This document shows, one piece after another, positions 18,621 to 27,770 of a stretch of 64,000 nucleotides of DNA. Source of the DNA: Lutibacter sp. HS1-25 (GTDB lineage: Bacteria > Bacteroidota > Bacteroidia > Flavobacteriales > Flavobacteriaceae); contig NZ_RHLN01000002.1 of NCBI RefSeq assembly GCF_004121075.1, positions 1 to 64,000 on the forward strand. The letters run 5' to 3'. Positions within the stretch are counted from its first letter, which is position 1, and every line of letters starts with the position of its first letter. The notes under the pieces are model-generated. The model made no database searches and was not told where the DNA came from. It saw only the letters and a program-made list of their open reading frames with translations. Position numbers and translations under genes: made by a program.

Positions 18621-19400
18621 ATGAAACTACATTTTTATAAATATCAAGGCACGGGAAACGATTTTATCATGATTGATAATAGAAGTCTATTTTTCCCTAA
18701 AAACGATGTGAAATTAATTAATAAATTATGCGACAGACGTTTTGGAATTGGTGCAGACGGATTAATTTTATTAGAACCTTCTGAAAATGAAGATTTTAAA
18801 ATGATTTATTTTAATGCCGATGGAAATGAAGGTAGTATGTGTGGAAATGGCGGTAGATGTTTGGTTGCATTTGCAAAACAATTAAATGTAATTGCTAACA
18901 AAACTACTTTTGATGCTGTTGATGGTTTGCATTTTGCAACTGTTGAAGATGGTATTGTTAGTCTTAAAATGATTGATGTTAACAAAATTGATATTGAAAA
19001 TTCACATTCATTTTTAAATACAGGCTCTCCACATGACATTCGTTTTTGTGAAAATGTAAACAATGTAAATGTAAAAGAAACTGGTGCAAAAATTAGATAT
19101 GGAGCACCTTATTTTGAAACAGGTACCAATGTTAATTTTGCCGAACAAATAGGTGATAACCACTTTAAAGTTAGAACTTACGAACGAGGTGTTGAAGATG
19201 AAACTTTGGCCTGTGGAACAGGTGTTACAGCAGTTGCCATAGCGGCTCATAAAACAAAAAAAACAAATGATACTACTATAAAACTGAATGTTTTAGGAGG
19301 TGATTTAGAAGTGTCTTTTGAAGCAAATGGAGAGAATTATACCAATGTTTTCTTAAAAGGTCCTGCCACTTTTGTTTTTGAAGGTGATATTACTATCTAA
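18621..19400 (+). CDS. dapF: Diaminopimelate epimerase
   Basis: A 259-residue enzyme that converts LL- to meso-diaminopimelate for lysine and peptidoglycan synthesis, without cofactor. The two catalytic cysteines are visible: Cys74 in MCGNGGR and Cys198 in ACGTGVTA. The start KLHFYKYQGTGNDFI is the conserved family N-terminus, fixing the ATG. The stop overlaps the next ATG by one base (TAATG). The operon continues with a GNAT enzyme and mltG, a cell-wall theme. Confidence 0.98.
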   Translation: MKLHFYKYQGTGNDFIMIDNRSLFFPKNDVKLINKLCDRRFGIGADGLILLEPSENEDFKMIYFNADGNEGSMCGNGGRCLVAFAKQLNVIANKTTFDAVDGLHFATVEDGIVSLKMIDVNKIDIENSHSFLNTGSPHDIRFCENVNNVNVKETGAKIRYGAPYFETGTNVNFAEQIGDNHFKVRTYERGVEDETLACGTGVTAVAIAAHKTKKTNDTTIKLNVLGGDLEVSFEANGENYTNVFLKGPATFVFEGDITI

Positions 19401-19933
19401 TGGCTATCTTACTAGGAAAAAATATCAGCCTACGTGCTTTAGAACCTGAAGATTTAGACTTTTTATTTTCAGCAGAAAATGATGAAGCTTCTTGGGAAAT
19501 TAGCAGTACACAAGCACCTTATTCAAAATATATATTAAAAAAATACATAGAGAATTCGCATCAAGATATTTATGAAGCTAAACAATACCGCTTTGTAATT
19601 TGCAATACTGAAAATATTGCGATTGGAATGATTGATTTATTTGAATTTAACCCGCAACATAGCAGGGTTGGTGTTGGAATTTTAATAATTCCAACTTATC
19701 AAGGTTTGGGTTATGCTTCAGAAGCTTTGGAATTAGTTATTGAATATTCTTTTTTATATTTAAATGTACATCAAATATTTGCGAATATTACACCCGACAA
19801 TCATAAAAGTATTGCACTTTTCGAAAAATTTAAATTTCAAAAGGCTGGTGTAAAAAAAGACTGGATTTTCTCTAAAAATTCATTTAAAGATGAAATTTTA
19901 TATCAATTAATAAAATCAACTGATGAATCTTAA
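19400..19933 (+). CDS. GNAT family N-acetyltransferase (RimJ/RimL type)
   Basis: A 177-residue protein. The acetyl-CoA-binding region is about residues 90-125 (VGVGILIIPTYQGLGYASEAL, the Q-x-x-G-x-G/A core). The later ANITPDNHKSIALFEKFKF is typical of the RimL-like branch that acetylates protein N-termini or small amines. Substrate unknown. It overlaps dapF by 1 base and mltG by 11 bases, so all three are translationally linked. Confidence 0.9.
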   Translation: MAILLGKNISLRALEPEDLDFLFSAENDEASWEISSTQAPYSKYILKKYIENSHQDIYEAKQYRFVICNTENIAIGMIDLFEFNPQHSRVGVGILIIPTYQGLGYASEALELVIEYSFLYLNVHQIFANITPDNHKSIALFEKFKFQKAGVKKDWIFSKNSFKDEILYQLIKSTDES

Positions 19934-20960
19934 AAAATTATTTTTACTTATTGGTGTACTTCTATTTATAATTGGAGGTTTTCTAGGCTATAATTTTTAC
20001 AATAAACTTTACAAGCCAAATACTTCAACAGAAGGATATGTATATATTCCAACAAACAGTAGTTATGATGATGTTGAAAATTTACTCCGTCCATTTTTAA
20101 ATAGGGTAAATACATTTGCATTTACAGCAACTATAAAAAATTATAAAAACGCTGTAAAACCTGGAAAATATCATATTTCCAAAGAAATGAACAACAATCA
20201 ATTGGTTAACTTATTAAAAAGTGGACGACAAACTACTGTTAAATTATCGTTTAACAATCAGGATACTTTTGAAAAATTAGCTGGAAGAATTGCTGAACAA
20301 ATTGAAGCAGACTCTTTGACACTATTAAATTCTTTTAAAGATAAGAACTTTTTAGCTGAAGCTGGCTTTATCGAAGAAACAAGTTTAGGGATGTACATAC
20401 CAAATACTTATGAATTTTACTGGAATACTTCAGCAGAATTGTTTAGAAAAAAAATGTTGCGTGAGTACCAAAATTTTTGGAATCAAGAACGATTAGAAAA
20501 AGCTAAACGACTTAATTTAGATAAAAATCAGGTTATTACATTGGCATCTATAGTTCAAAAAGAAACTGCAAATGTTAGAGAACGCCCTAGAGTGGCTGGT
20601 TTATATTTAAACAGATTGAAAGACAAATGGCCTTTACAAGCCGATCCTACTGTTATTTTTGCGCTAAAAAAACAAGCTGGCAACGAAGATATTGTTATAA
20701 AGCGCGTTCTTAAAAAAGATTTAGATATCGATTCGCCTTATAACACTTACAAAAATTTAGATTTACCTCCAGGACTTATTTCAATGCCCGATATTTCATC
20801 TATTGATGCTGTTTTAAATTATGAAAAACACGATTTTTATTACATGTGTGCCAGTATTTCAAACATTGGAACCCATGAATTTGCGAAAACCCTTTCGCAA
20901 CATAATAGAAATGCTGCCATTTATCAAAAATGGTTAAATCAACAAGGAGTAAATAGATAG
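19923..20960 (+). CDS. mltG: Endolytic murein transglycosylase MltG
   Basis: A 345-residue protein with one N-terminal transmembrane helix (about 5-23), a LysM-like segment (about 35-95) and a YceG domain. The motif ASIVQKETANVRERPRVAGLY carries the catalytic Glu, and PLQADPTVIFAL and DIDSPYNTYKNLDLPPG are MltG signatures. It cleaves nascent glycan strands at the inner membrane and is thought to set strand length. Its place after dapF fits a wall-synthesis operon. Confidence 0.95.
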   Translation: MNLKKLFLLIGVLLFIIGGFLGYNFYNKLYKPNTSTEGYVYIPTNSSYDDVENLLRPFLNRVNTFAFTATIKNYKNAVKPGKYHISKEMNNNQLVNLLKSGRQTTVKLSFNNQDTFEKLAGRIAEQIEADSLTLLNSFKDKNFLAEAGFIEETSLGMYIPNTYEFYWNTSAELFRKKMLREYQNFWNQERLEKAKRLNLDKNQVITLASIVQKETANVRERPRVAGLYLNRLKDKWPLQADPTVIFALKKQAGNEDIVIKRVLKKDLDIDSPYNTYKNLDLPPGLISMPDISSIDAVLNYEKHDFYYMCASISNIGTHEFAKTLSQHNRNAAIYQKWLNQQGVNR

Positions 20961-21097
20961 TTAACCCACTAAACACAAGCGTTTTTAAATAATTCTCAAG
21001 TTAATATTGTTGCAGTATTTTTTTATTTTTTCAATGTTAAATTAACAATAATTTTTGTTAAAATATTGTTATTCAATAAAATAAAACTTTACATTTG

Positions 21098-21127
21098 TTG
21101 CGTATTACAAAATAAACTGTACTTTTG
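21098..21127 (+). promoter_or_regulatory. Promoter of the lysozyme-like gene
   Basis: TTG at 21098-21100, 19 nt, then TACTTTTG (21120-21127) is a full match to the Bacteroidota promoter pattern. The leader would be about 42 nt. Confidence 0.75.
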
Positions 21128-21174
21128 CCTGCTGAAATTTAATAGGATAATAGAAATCTTAACACCATTAAATT

Positions 21175-21804
21175 ATGAAAAAAGTATTTATACTTATAAG
21201 TTTATCTGTATTGGCTTTTTTAATCTCAAGTTTTGTGAGAGTTAAAAAATCAAATGCAGCATTTTTCACAAAAGATGTTGTTGGTAATATCAACTACGTT
21301 CCAAATGAAAAAGAAATTAATGAATATCATGTTCAAATTCCTTTTATTGGCAATAAATTTATTGGTTTTAGAGAAGCTGTAGCTTTTAAAGAATCTCAAG
21401 GAGATTACCAAACAATAAATTCACTTGGGTATTTAGGTAAATATCAATTTGGAAAATCTACCTTAGAAAGATTCAAAATTTACGACACTGAATTATTTTT
21501 ACAAACTCCTCAATTACAAGAAAAAGCCTTTGTTGCGCTTTGCTCTTTAAATAAATGGATTTTAATTAGAGACATTAAAAGAAGTGTAGGTAAAAATATC
21601 AATGGTGTAAAAATTACAGAATCTGGTATACTTGCAGCGGCTCATTTAGCTGGTGCAGGAAACGTAAAAACGTATTTAAGAAGTAATGGTGAAATTAAAT
21701 TTAATGATGCTTTTGGAAGCTCAATTCAACATTATTTAAAAGAATTTTCGGGCTATGATACTTCATCAATTGAACCTATAAAAAATCCTAAGGTTCATAT
21801 TTAA
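21175..21804 (+). CDS. Exported lysozyme-like (transglycosylase-fold) protein
   Basis: A 209-residue protein with an N-terminal signal or anchor sequence (about 4-22). The core FREAVAFKESQGDYQTINSL, then GYLGKYQFGKSTLERF, resembles goose-type or SLT lysozyme folds, with a Glu (FKES) in the catalytic position and the GxYQFxxxT element after it. ILAAAHLAGAGNVKTYL, about 153-169, matches the helix that closes such folds. It probably binds or cuts peptidoglycan in the periplasm; activity is inferred. Monocistronic, with its own promoter and terminator. Confidence 0.72.
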   Translation: MKKVFILISLSVLAFLISSFVRVKKSNAAFFTKDVVGNINYVPNEKEINEYHVQIPFIGNKFIGFREAVAFKESQGDYQTINSLGYLGKYQFGKSTLERFKIYDTELFLQTPQLQEKAFVALCSLNKWILIRDIKRSVGKNINGVKITESGILAAAHLAGAGNVKTYLRSNGEIKFNDAFGSSIQHYLKEFSGYDTSSIEPIKNPKVHI

Positions 21805-21820
21805 ACCTAACAACTTTTAT

Positions 21821-21860
21821 AAAAAAAGGCTCAAAATATTGATATTTTGAGCCTTTTTTT
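21821..21860. terminator. Bidirectional terminator between convergent genes
   Basis: A 19-bp perfect stem (21821-21839 with 21842-21860; core GGCTCAAAATAT) on a 2-nt loop, flanked by A and T runs. It serves the lysozyme-like gene and also overlaps the stop codon of the minus-strand methyltransferase. Confidence 0.9.
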
Positions 21861-22575
21861 ATTCTTTATGAATGATAAAAATTGTAGGTCTTTTATGCAA
21901 ATTAGGATTTTCGCGTTGCCAATCATGAATTGACAAGGTTTTTATGTATTCTGTAGACAGTGTAATATCACAAGCCACACATAATTTTGTTGTAGATCCT
22001 AAAGTACTTTTTAAATCTGCCAGCATTTTTTCATTTCTAAAAGGCGTTTCAATAAATATTTGTGATTGATTTTTATCTTTAGAAATTTTTTCCAAGCTTT
22101 TGATAGTCGCTTTTCTTTCAGAATTGTCTATAGGCAAATAACCATTAAAAGTAAAATTTTGACCATTAAACCCAGAAGCCATCATTGCTAAAATAATTGA
22201 TGACGGACCTACCAAAGGCACAACTTTAATACCCTTTTCGTGCGCTAATTTTACAATTTCAGCACCAGGATCGGCAATTGCAGGAACGCCTGCTTCTGAA
22301 AGTAAACCTACCGAAATTCCTTGATTACAAACATCTAAATACGTTTGTACTTCAATAGCTTGAGCATATTTGTCTATACTTTTAATTACTAATGAAGGTT
22401 GCGACTTTTTTGGTGTAATTTTTTTAATAAATCTACGAGCCGTTTTTTCATTTTCGACAATAAAGTAAGTTAACTCTTCAATAATAGTTCGAACAGAATA
22501 AGGCAACACTTCTAAAGGCTCATTATCTCCTAAAGTAGTAGGTATTAGGTATAATTTACCTTTTTGATTATCCAT
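21859..22575 (-). CDS. SAM-dependent methyltransferase, tetrapyrrole-methylase fold (RsmI-like)
   Basis: A 238-residue protein. YLIPTTLGDNEP near the start, SVGLLSEAGVPAIADPG (about 87-103) and VPLVGPSSIILAMMASGFNGQ (about 118-138) match the RsmI/tetrapyrrole methylase fold. RsmI methylates the ribose of C1402 in 16S rRNA, but canonical RsmI is about 280 residues and its N-terminal motif differs. This shorter form is the usual Bacteroidota variant and its target is uncertain. It overlaps the phosphatase gene by 8 bases, in an operon headed by dnaA. Confidence 0.82.
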   Translation of the reverse strand: MDNQKGKLYLIPTTLGDNEPLEVLPYSVRTIIEELTYFIVENEKTARRFIKKITPKKSQPSLVIKSIDKYAQAIEVQTYLDVCNQGISVGLLSEAGVPAIADPGAEIVKLAHEKGIKVVPLVGPSSIILAMMASGFNGQNFTFNGYLPIDNSERKATIKSLEKISKDKNQSQIFIETPFRNEKMLADLKSTLGSTTKLCVACDITLSTEYIKTLSIHDWQRENPNLHKRPTIFIIHKE

Positions 22576-23029
22576 TTGGATTTAATTTATTTGAAATTAC
22601 AGTACAGGCTTCATCTAACATATTAAAAACGTTTTTAAAACCATATTCACCACCATAGTAAGGATCAGGAACTTCCACATCTTCACCAGGCATAATTTCA
22701 TTTAATATTAATTTTACTTTGGCTTTATCGTTTTCATTTCTAGCCTGCTCACAAACAATTCTATAATTAGATCTATCCATTACATAAATCAAATCAAAAT
22801 CATCAAAATCTGTTACTTCAAATTTTCGAGCTTTTTGTTTTGAAATATCTATGCCATTTATGTTAGCTATGGCAATAGATCTTAAATCTGGTCTATTACC
22901 AACATGATAAGCACCAGTACCAGCTGAATCAACAAAAACCTCTTTTGAATTAACTTTAGATTTTAATATTCCTTCTGCTAATGGAGAACGACAAATATTG
23001 CCTAAACAAACCATTAATACTTTAGTCAT
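22568..23029 (-). CDS. Low-molecular-weight protein tyrosine phosphatase
   Basis: A 153-residue phosphatase. The P-loop CLGNICRSPLAEG carries the nucleophile Cys8 and Arg14, and the acid/base Asp is in VPDPYYGG (about 120-127). Wzb/Etp-type enzymes dephosphorylate tyrosine kinases of exopolysaccharide export or arginine-phosphorylated proteins; which applies here is not visible. It begins 3 nt after the dnaA stop and overlaps the next gene by 8 nt, so it is cotranscribed with dnaA. Confidence 0.93.
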   Translation of the reverse strand: MTKVLMVCLGNICRSPLAEGILKSKVNSKEVFVDSAGTGAYHVGNRPDLRSIAIANINGIDISKQKARKFEVTDFDDFDLIYVMDRSNYRIVCEQARNENDKAKVKLILNEIMPGEDVEVPDPYYGGEYGFKNVFNMLDEACTVISNKLNPNG

Positions 23030-23032
23030 ACT

Positions 23033-24463
23033 TTAAAAGGTCAGTTTTTTTGTAATATCGTCAACGTATTTTTTAAATTGCTTGTCTGTTTCAGTTAAAT
23101 TATCAACTGTTTTACAAGCATGAAGTACTGTTGCGTGATCTCTTTTTCCTATTTGTGAACCAATACTAGCCAATGAAGCTTTAGTCATTCTTTTTGCAAA
23201 ATACATTGCTAACTGACGCGCTTGAACAATATGACGCTTACGCGTTTTTGACTGTAAAGTGTTTACATCAATTTCAAAATAATTAGAAACAATTTTTTGA
23301 ATATAGTCTATTGAAACTTCACGTTTTGTATTCTTTACAAATTTATCAACAATTTGTTTGGTTAATAAAAGTGTAAATTCTTTTCTATTGAATGAAGCCT
23401 GTGCAATCATAGAGATTAACACACCTTCTAATTCTCTAACATTAGATTTGATATGTTTTGCAATATACTCAACAATTTCATCTGGCATTTCAACACCATC
23501 TCGGTATAATTTGTTTTTCAAAATTGCAACACGCGTCTCATAATCAGGCGCTTGCAACTCTGCAGACAATCCCCATTTAAATCTAGACAACAAACGTTGC
23601 TCAATATCTTGCATATCTACAGGTGCTTTATCTGATGTTAAGATAACCTGCTTACCGTTTTGATGTAAATGATTAAAAATATGGAAGAAAACATCCTGAG
23701 TACCTGTTTTACCAGATAAAAATTGAACATCATCAATAATTAATACATCAATCATTGAATAGAAATGAATAAAATCATTTCTGGTATTTCCTTTTACAGA
23801 ATCTATGTATTGTTGTGTAAATTTTTCAGACGAAATATACAATACTGTTTTGTCTGGATATTTATCTTTAATCTCAACTCCAATTGCATGTGCAATGTGT
23901 GTTTTTCCTAAACCTACACCACCGTAAATTAACAACGGATTGAAAGATGTTCCTCCTGGTTTATTGGCCACAGCCAAACCTGCTGAACGACCTAATCTAT
24001 TAGAATCACCTTCAACAAAACTTTCAAAATTATAATTTGGATTTAATTGAGATTCGATTTTAACTTTTTGAATTCCAGGAATTACAAATGGATTTTTCAA
24101 TTCTCGTTTGTTCAAATCTAAAGGAGCATTTACGCCTTGACTTGTGTGAATTGGATTTCTGTTTGAACTTGGAAATTTTACAGTATGCGGATTGCTGTTA
24201 CTGTAATTATTTTCCATTCTTACATCGTAAATCAACTTTGCATCAGGGCCTAGTTGCTTTACCAAAGCTACCCTTAAAAGTTTGATATAATGTTCTTCTA
24301 ACCATTCATAAAAAAACTTACTTGGCACTTGAATTGTCAAAGCTTCACCCGCTAATTTTATTGGTTTAATTGGTTCAAACCATGTTTTATAAGCCTGTTG
24401 TTTAATATTATCTTCAATAAAAGATAAACATTCATTCCAAACTGATGATGCAGTTTTAGTCAT
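23033..24463 (-). CDS. dnaA: Chromosomal replication initiator DnaA
   Basis: 476 residues with all four domains. Domain I is about 1-90 (WFEPIKPIKL). A variable linker follows (about 90-140). The AAA+ core has Walker A GGVGLGKTH, Walker B VLIIDDVQFL and the initiator-specific KQVILTSDKAP region. Domain IV carries the DNA-binding signature KRDHATVLHACKTVDNL, about 444-460. It opens oriC and loads helicase. It is first in an operon with a tyrosine phosphatase and an RsmI-like methyltransferase. No cluster of DnaA boxes (TTATCCACA-like) is visible nearby, so I see no origin here. Confidence 0.98.
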   Translation of the reverse strand: MTKTASSVWNECLSFIEDNIKQQAYKTWFEPIKPIKLAGEALTIQVPSKFFYEWLEEHYIKLLRVALVKQLGPDAKLIYDVRMENNYSNSNPHTVKFPSSNRNPIHTSQGVNAPLDLNKRELKNPFVIPGIQKVKIESQLNPNYNFESFVEGDSNRLGRSAGLAVANKPGGTSFNPLLIYGGVGLGKTHIAHAIGVEIKDKYPDKTVLYISSEKFTQQYIDSVKGNTRNDFIHFYSMIDVLIIDDVQFLSGKTGTQDVFFHIFNHLHQNGKQVILTSDKAPVDMQDIEQRLLSRFKWGLSAELQAPDYETRVAILKNKLYRDGVEMPDEIVEYIAKHIKSNVRELEGVLISMIAQASFNRKEFTLLLTKQIVDKFVKNTKREVSIDYIQKIVSNYFEIDVNTLQSKTRKRHIVQARQLAMYFAKRMTKASLASIGSQIGKRDHATVLHACKTVDNLTETDKQFKKYVDDITKKLTF

Positions 24464-24629
24464 TCCTCAAATAATCTTTAAATATTGGTTAAAATTTGGC
24501 TGATAATCAGAGCATTCTACAACTCCTTATCTCTTGTACAAAAATGTGAATATATTTCATTATAAAAAAATTAAAAACTCTTGAATATTAATTTTTTTTT
24601 ATGTAAATAACATCCCATAAATATACAAA

Positions 24630-25037
24630 ATGATTTCAGACAAAATACAATTTAGAGTAAGATATGGAGAAACCGACCAAATGAGTTATGTTTACCATGG
24701 AAATTACGCAGCCTATTTTGAAATGGGCAGAACCGAATGGCTAAGAAAACTAGGGGTTTCATACAAAATTATGGAAGAAGAAGGAGTTATGCTACCTGTA
24801 ATTAGTCTAAATACAAATTACATAAAACCTGCAAAATATGATGATGTACTTACATTAAAAACAACACTCTCAAAAAGACCTTCGGCTAAGATTACTTTTG
24901 ATTTTGAAATTCACAATGAGCAAAATGAATTGTTAACAACTGCAACAGCAACTTTGGTTTTTGTTAATATGAAAACCAATAAACCAACAAGAGCACCAAA
25001 ATATATTACAGATATTGTTGACAAACTTATGGCGTAA
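24630..25037 (+). CDS. Acyl-CoA thioesterase, YbgC/4HBT hot-dog family
   Basis: A 135-residue single hot-dog domain. RYGETDQMSYVYHGNYAAYFEMGRTEW has the family's catalytic Asp region (here E-T-D-Q-M-x-Y-V-x-H-x-x-Y). It hydrolyses acyl-CoA thioesters; chain length cannot be told. It starts 166 bp from the divergent dnaA and its end overlaps the convergent YigZ gene by 11 bp. Confidence 0.92.
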   Translation: MISDKIQFRVRYGETDQMSYVYHGNYAAYFEMGRTEWLRKLGVSYKIMEEEGVMLPVISLNTNYIKPAKYDDVLTLKTTLSKRPSAKITFDFEIHNEQNELLTTATATLVFVNMKTNKPTRAPKYITDIVDKLMA

Positions 25038-25644
25038 CCTCTTTTAATTTTACACATCGCAAGTCAAGAATTAAATCTTTTACTTTTTGTGCATTTTTTT
25101 TTCGAACAGCAATAAGAAAATCACAATTTAGTGCCATTTTTTGTTCAATTAAATCTAGGTTTTGCTCTTTTACAATTCGCATAACCTTATTCATATCTGC
25201 ATATTCAAAAATTAGTTGAAAAAAAACATCAATTGTTTTTTCAACAATATCAACCTCATCTAAAATCATTTTAGCTGAGGTTTTATATGCGGTAATTAAA
25301 CCACCTACACCTAATTTTGTTCCTCCAAAATAACGAACCACCACCACCAAAATATTAGTAACTTCTTTTGATAAAATTTGTCCGTAAATAGGTTGTCCGG
25401 CCGAGTTATTTGGCTCACCATCGTCATTGGCTCTGTATTGCACATCTTCTACACCAATTTGCCAAGCATAACACCAATGTCTTGCAGAATGGTGCTTTTT
25501 CTTCAACTCATCAATATAAATTTTAGCTTCATCTTCTGAAGTAATTGGAAAAGCATAACCAATAAACTTACTGCCTTTTTCTTTAAAAAGCACATCACCT
25601 TTGGCTATTTCAATGGTTTTATATGTATCGCTTTCTAAAGACAT
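25027..25644 (-). CDS. YigZ/IMPACT family protein
   Basis: 205 residues. The IMPACT N-terminal domain signature RYFGGTKLGVGGLITAY is at about 99-115, preceded by NDDGEPNNSAGQPI. The C-terminal DUF1949-like ferredoxin fold is about 135-205. Eukaryotic IMPACT modulates GCN2 through ribosome-associated GCN1; the bacterial role is not settled. The 3' end overlaps that of the thioesterase gene, so the two mRNAs share 11 complementary bases. Confidence 0.92.
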   Translation of the reverse strand: MSLESDTYKTIEIAKGDVLFKEKGSKFIGYAFPITSEDEAKIYIDELKKKHHSARHWCYAWQIGVEDVQYRANDDGEPNNSAGQPIYGQILSKEVTNILVVVVRYFGGTKLGVGGLITAYKTSAKMILDEVDIVEKTIDVFFQLIFEYADMNKVMRIVKEQNLDLIEQKMALNCDFLIAVRKKNAQKVKDLILDLRCVKLKEVTP

Positions 25645-25694
25645 TGTTTTTTAACGCTAAGCTTTTTGCTGTATTTTATTATTGATTGTTCTTT

Positions 25695-26744
25695 TTAACT
25701 ATTTAAATAAACACACAAATTGTCGTTTGAAATTTTAGTAATTTCTGAAATTGTTTTTTCCAGTTTTGGTGCTTTTAAGCCATTATTAAATATAACATCT
25801 CCAATAAAAACATAGGCTTCATCCCACAAATCAGCAGCTATAAAACTTTGCAATGTTTGCGCCCCACCTTCAATAATTACAGACTGAATTTCGTATTTAT
25901 ACAAAACCTCACAAATTTGATGTGGTACATTTTTACTAAAATCAATAGGTTCAAAAATCACATTTCCGTTAACGCTTATAAGGTCTTTTACTTCTGAAAA
26001 AACAATTGTTTTAACACTACCGTCAAACAAATGATAGTTTGAAGGAATTTTTGATGTCCTGTCAATTACCACACGAATGGGATTATTTCCAAACCAACTT
26101 CTTGTAGTTAAACTTGGATTGTCTGCCAAAGCAGTATTTGTACCAACCAAAATAGCATTTTCTTGGGCACGCAATTTATGAACCAATTGTTGAGAATACT
26201 GATTAGAAATCCAATTTGGAGAAATTTCATCATTTACTGTTCTAATTTTATCTAAAAAACCATCTTTAGACGCTGCCCATTTTAAGATTACAAAAGGTCG
26301 TTTTTTATTATGAAAAGTAAAAAACCGCTTATTTAACGCATAACATTCGTTTTCTAAAACCCCAACAACCACATTACATCCATTATTTTTAAGAAGCTCC
26401 ACGCCTCTCCCACTCACTTTACTATTAGAATCAACAATGCCAATTACCACATTTTTAATACCACTTTCAACAATTAAATTGGCACAAGGTGGCGTTTTAC
26501 CAAAATGAGAACAAGGTTCTAAACTTACATAAATGGTAGCATTTTTTAATAAGGATTTATCTTTTACTGCATTTATAGCATTTACCTCGGCATGTGGCTC
26601 GCCTGCTTTTTGATGCCAACCTTCGCCTATAATTACATCATTTAAAACAATTACACTACCAACCATAGGATTTGGATAAGTTGTACCCAAACCATTTTTA
26701 GCCAATTCTATACAGCGTTTTATATATTTTTCTTGTAATTTCAC
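25695..26744 (-). CDS. ribD: Bifunctional riboflavin biosynthesis deaminase/reductase RibD
   Basis: A 349-residue two-domain enzyme. The deaminase part has the zinc site GEPHAEVNAI and EPCSHFGKTPPC (about 48-86). The reductase part follows (about 146-349; FVILKWAASKDGFLD and VIIEGGAQTLQSF). It carries out steps 2 and 3 of riboflavin synthesis from GTP. The start codon is GTG, 4 nt after a perfect -7 box (26749-26756), so the mRNA is probably leaderless. It is divergent from prmC, only 22 bp away. Confidence 0.96.
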   Translation of the reverse strand: MKLQEKYIKRCIELAKNGLGTTYPNPMVGSVIVLNDVIIGEGWHQKAGEPHAEVNAINAVKDKSLLKNATIYVSLEPCSHFGKTPPCANLIVESGIKNVVIGIVDSNSKVSGRGVELLKNNGCNVVVGVLENECYALNKRFFTFHNKKRPFVILKWAASKDGFLDKIRTVNDEISPNWISNQYSQQLVHKLRAQENAILVGTNTALADNPSLTTRSWFGNNPIRVVIDRTSKIPSNYHLFDGSVKTIVFSEVKDLISVNGNVIFEPIDFSKNVPHQICEVLYKYEIQSVIIEGGAQTLQSFIAADLWDEAYVFIGDVIFNNGLKAPKLEKTISEITKISNDNLCVYLNS

Positions 26745-26748
26745 AGCG

Positions 26749-26756
26749 CAAAAATA
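26749..26756 (-). promoter_or_regulatory. -7 box of ribD, leaderless geometry
   Basis: On the minus strand TATTTTTG is a perfect TAnnTTTG box and ends 4 nt before the GTG start of ribD. The -33 element would lie inside the 5' coding part of prmC. Confidence 0.6.
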
Positions 26757-26766
26757 AGGCTTTAAA

Positions 26767-27624
26767 ATGCAACTATTAAACTTTAAAAAACAATTTTATT
26801 TAGATTTATCTGAATTGTATCCTGAAACTGAAATTCAATCTTTCTTTAACTTATTGATAGATTTTAGATTGCATTTAAGCAGAATTGAAATTGCACTTCA
26901 ACCAAATTTTGAAATACAAAAAGAAGATTTAACATTTCTTCAAAAGTCTATTTTAGATTTAAAAAAACACATTCCTATACAATATATAATAGGTGTAACC
27001 GAATTTTACGGGCTTCCTTTTTTGGTAAATGAACATGTTTTAATTCCAAGACCAGAAACCGAAGAATTGGTTAGCTGGATTATTGAAAGTTTAAAAATTG
27101 AAAATCGGAATTCGAAAGTTCATATTTTAGATATTGGTACCGGAAGTGGTTGTATTCCAATTTCATTGGCAAAAAAATTATCCAATGCTACAGTAAGTGC
27201 CATTGACATTTCTGTTGAAGCTTTAAAAACAGCAAAAAACAATGCACAATTAAACAAGGTAGACGTGTTTTTTATTGAAAAAGACATTTTAAATACCGTT
27301 GAATTACCCGAAACTTTCGACATTATTGTGAGCAATCCGCCCTATGTGCGTGAGTTGGAAAAAACACAAATGCACGAAAATGTTTTGGCTCACGAACCAC
27401 ATTTAGCGTTGTTTGTAAAAAATGAGAATCCGTTGCTATTTTACGATAAAATTGCTGAGTTGGCAAAAAAACACCTTTCTAAAAACGGCAATTTATATTT
27501 TGAAATCAATCAGTATTTAGGAAATGAAACTGTTGAATTACTTAAACAAAAAGGTTTTACCAACATTGAATTAAGAAAAGATATTTTTGGAGCTGACAGG
27601 ATGATAAAGGCTACTATTGCTTAA
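26767..27624 (+). CDS. prmC: Release factor glutamine methyltransferase PrmC
   Basis: 285 residues. It methylates the Gln of the GGQ motif in peptide release factors. The SAM-binding motif ILDIGTGSGCIPISLAK is about 119-135 and the N-x-x-Y substrate motif NPPYV is about 190-194. The N-terminal helical domain that binds the release factor (about 1-85) is present. Divergent from ribD. Confidence 0.96.
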   Translation: MQLLNFKKQFYLDLSELYPETEIQSFFNLLIDFRLHLSRIEIALQPNFEIQKEDLTFLQKSILDLKKHIPIQYIIGVTEFYGLPFLVNEHVLIPRPETEELVSWIIESLKIENRNSKVHILDIGTGSGCIPISLAKKLSNATVSAIDISVEALKTAKNNAQLNKVDVFFIEKDILNTVELPETFDIIVSNPPYVRELEKTQMHENVLAHEPHLALFVKNENPLLFYDKIAELAKKHLSKNGNLYFEINQYLGNETVELLKQKGFTNIELRKDIFGADRMIKATIA

Positions 27625-27664
27625 AATAAAATAGGAAACTCATTTTAAAAAACAACATTTACAA

Positions 27665-27770
27665 TTCAGTTTTTTTGCGCTAGGGATTGCAGCGGCATCC
27701 TTTTTTACAATGCAACGCAGTGAAATTGTAAAAAAGATATAGCGAAAAGCCCGACCTTTAGGGAGCGCCC
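27665..27770. repeat. Flavobacterial intergenic repeat-like element
   Basis: A GC-richer block in AT-rich DNA that begins GCGCTAGGGATTGCAGCGG and ends AAGCCCGACC...GGGAGCGCCC. Its centre is an imperfect hairpin: ATC(C)TTTTTTACAAT pairs with ATTGTAAAAAAGAT around a 13-nt loop containing GCAACGCAGTG. I recall closely similar blocks between many flavobacterial genes, but there is only one copy here, so the repeat status rests on memory. Confidence 0.5.

Noticed and set aside
24464-24629. Origin of replication next to dnaA
   Set aside because: No cluster of DnaA boxes or AT-rich 13-mers beyond the general AT content.
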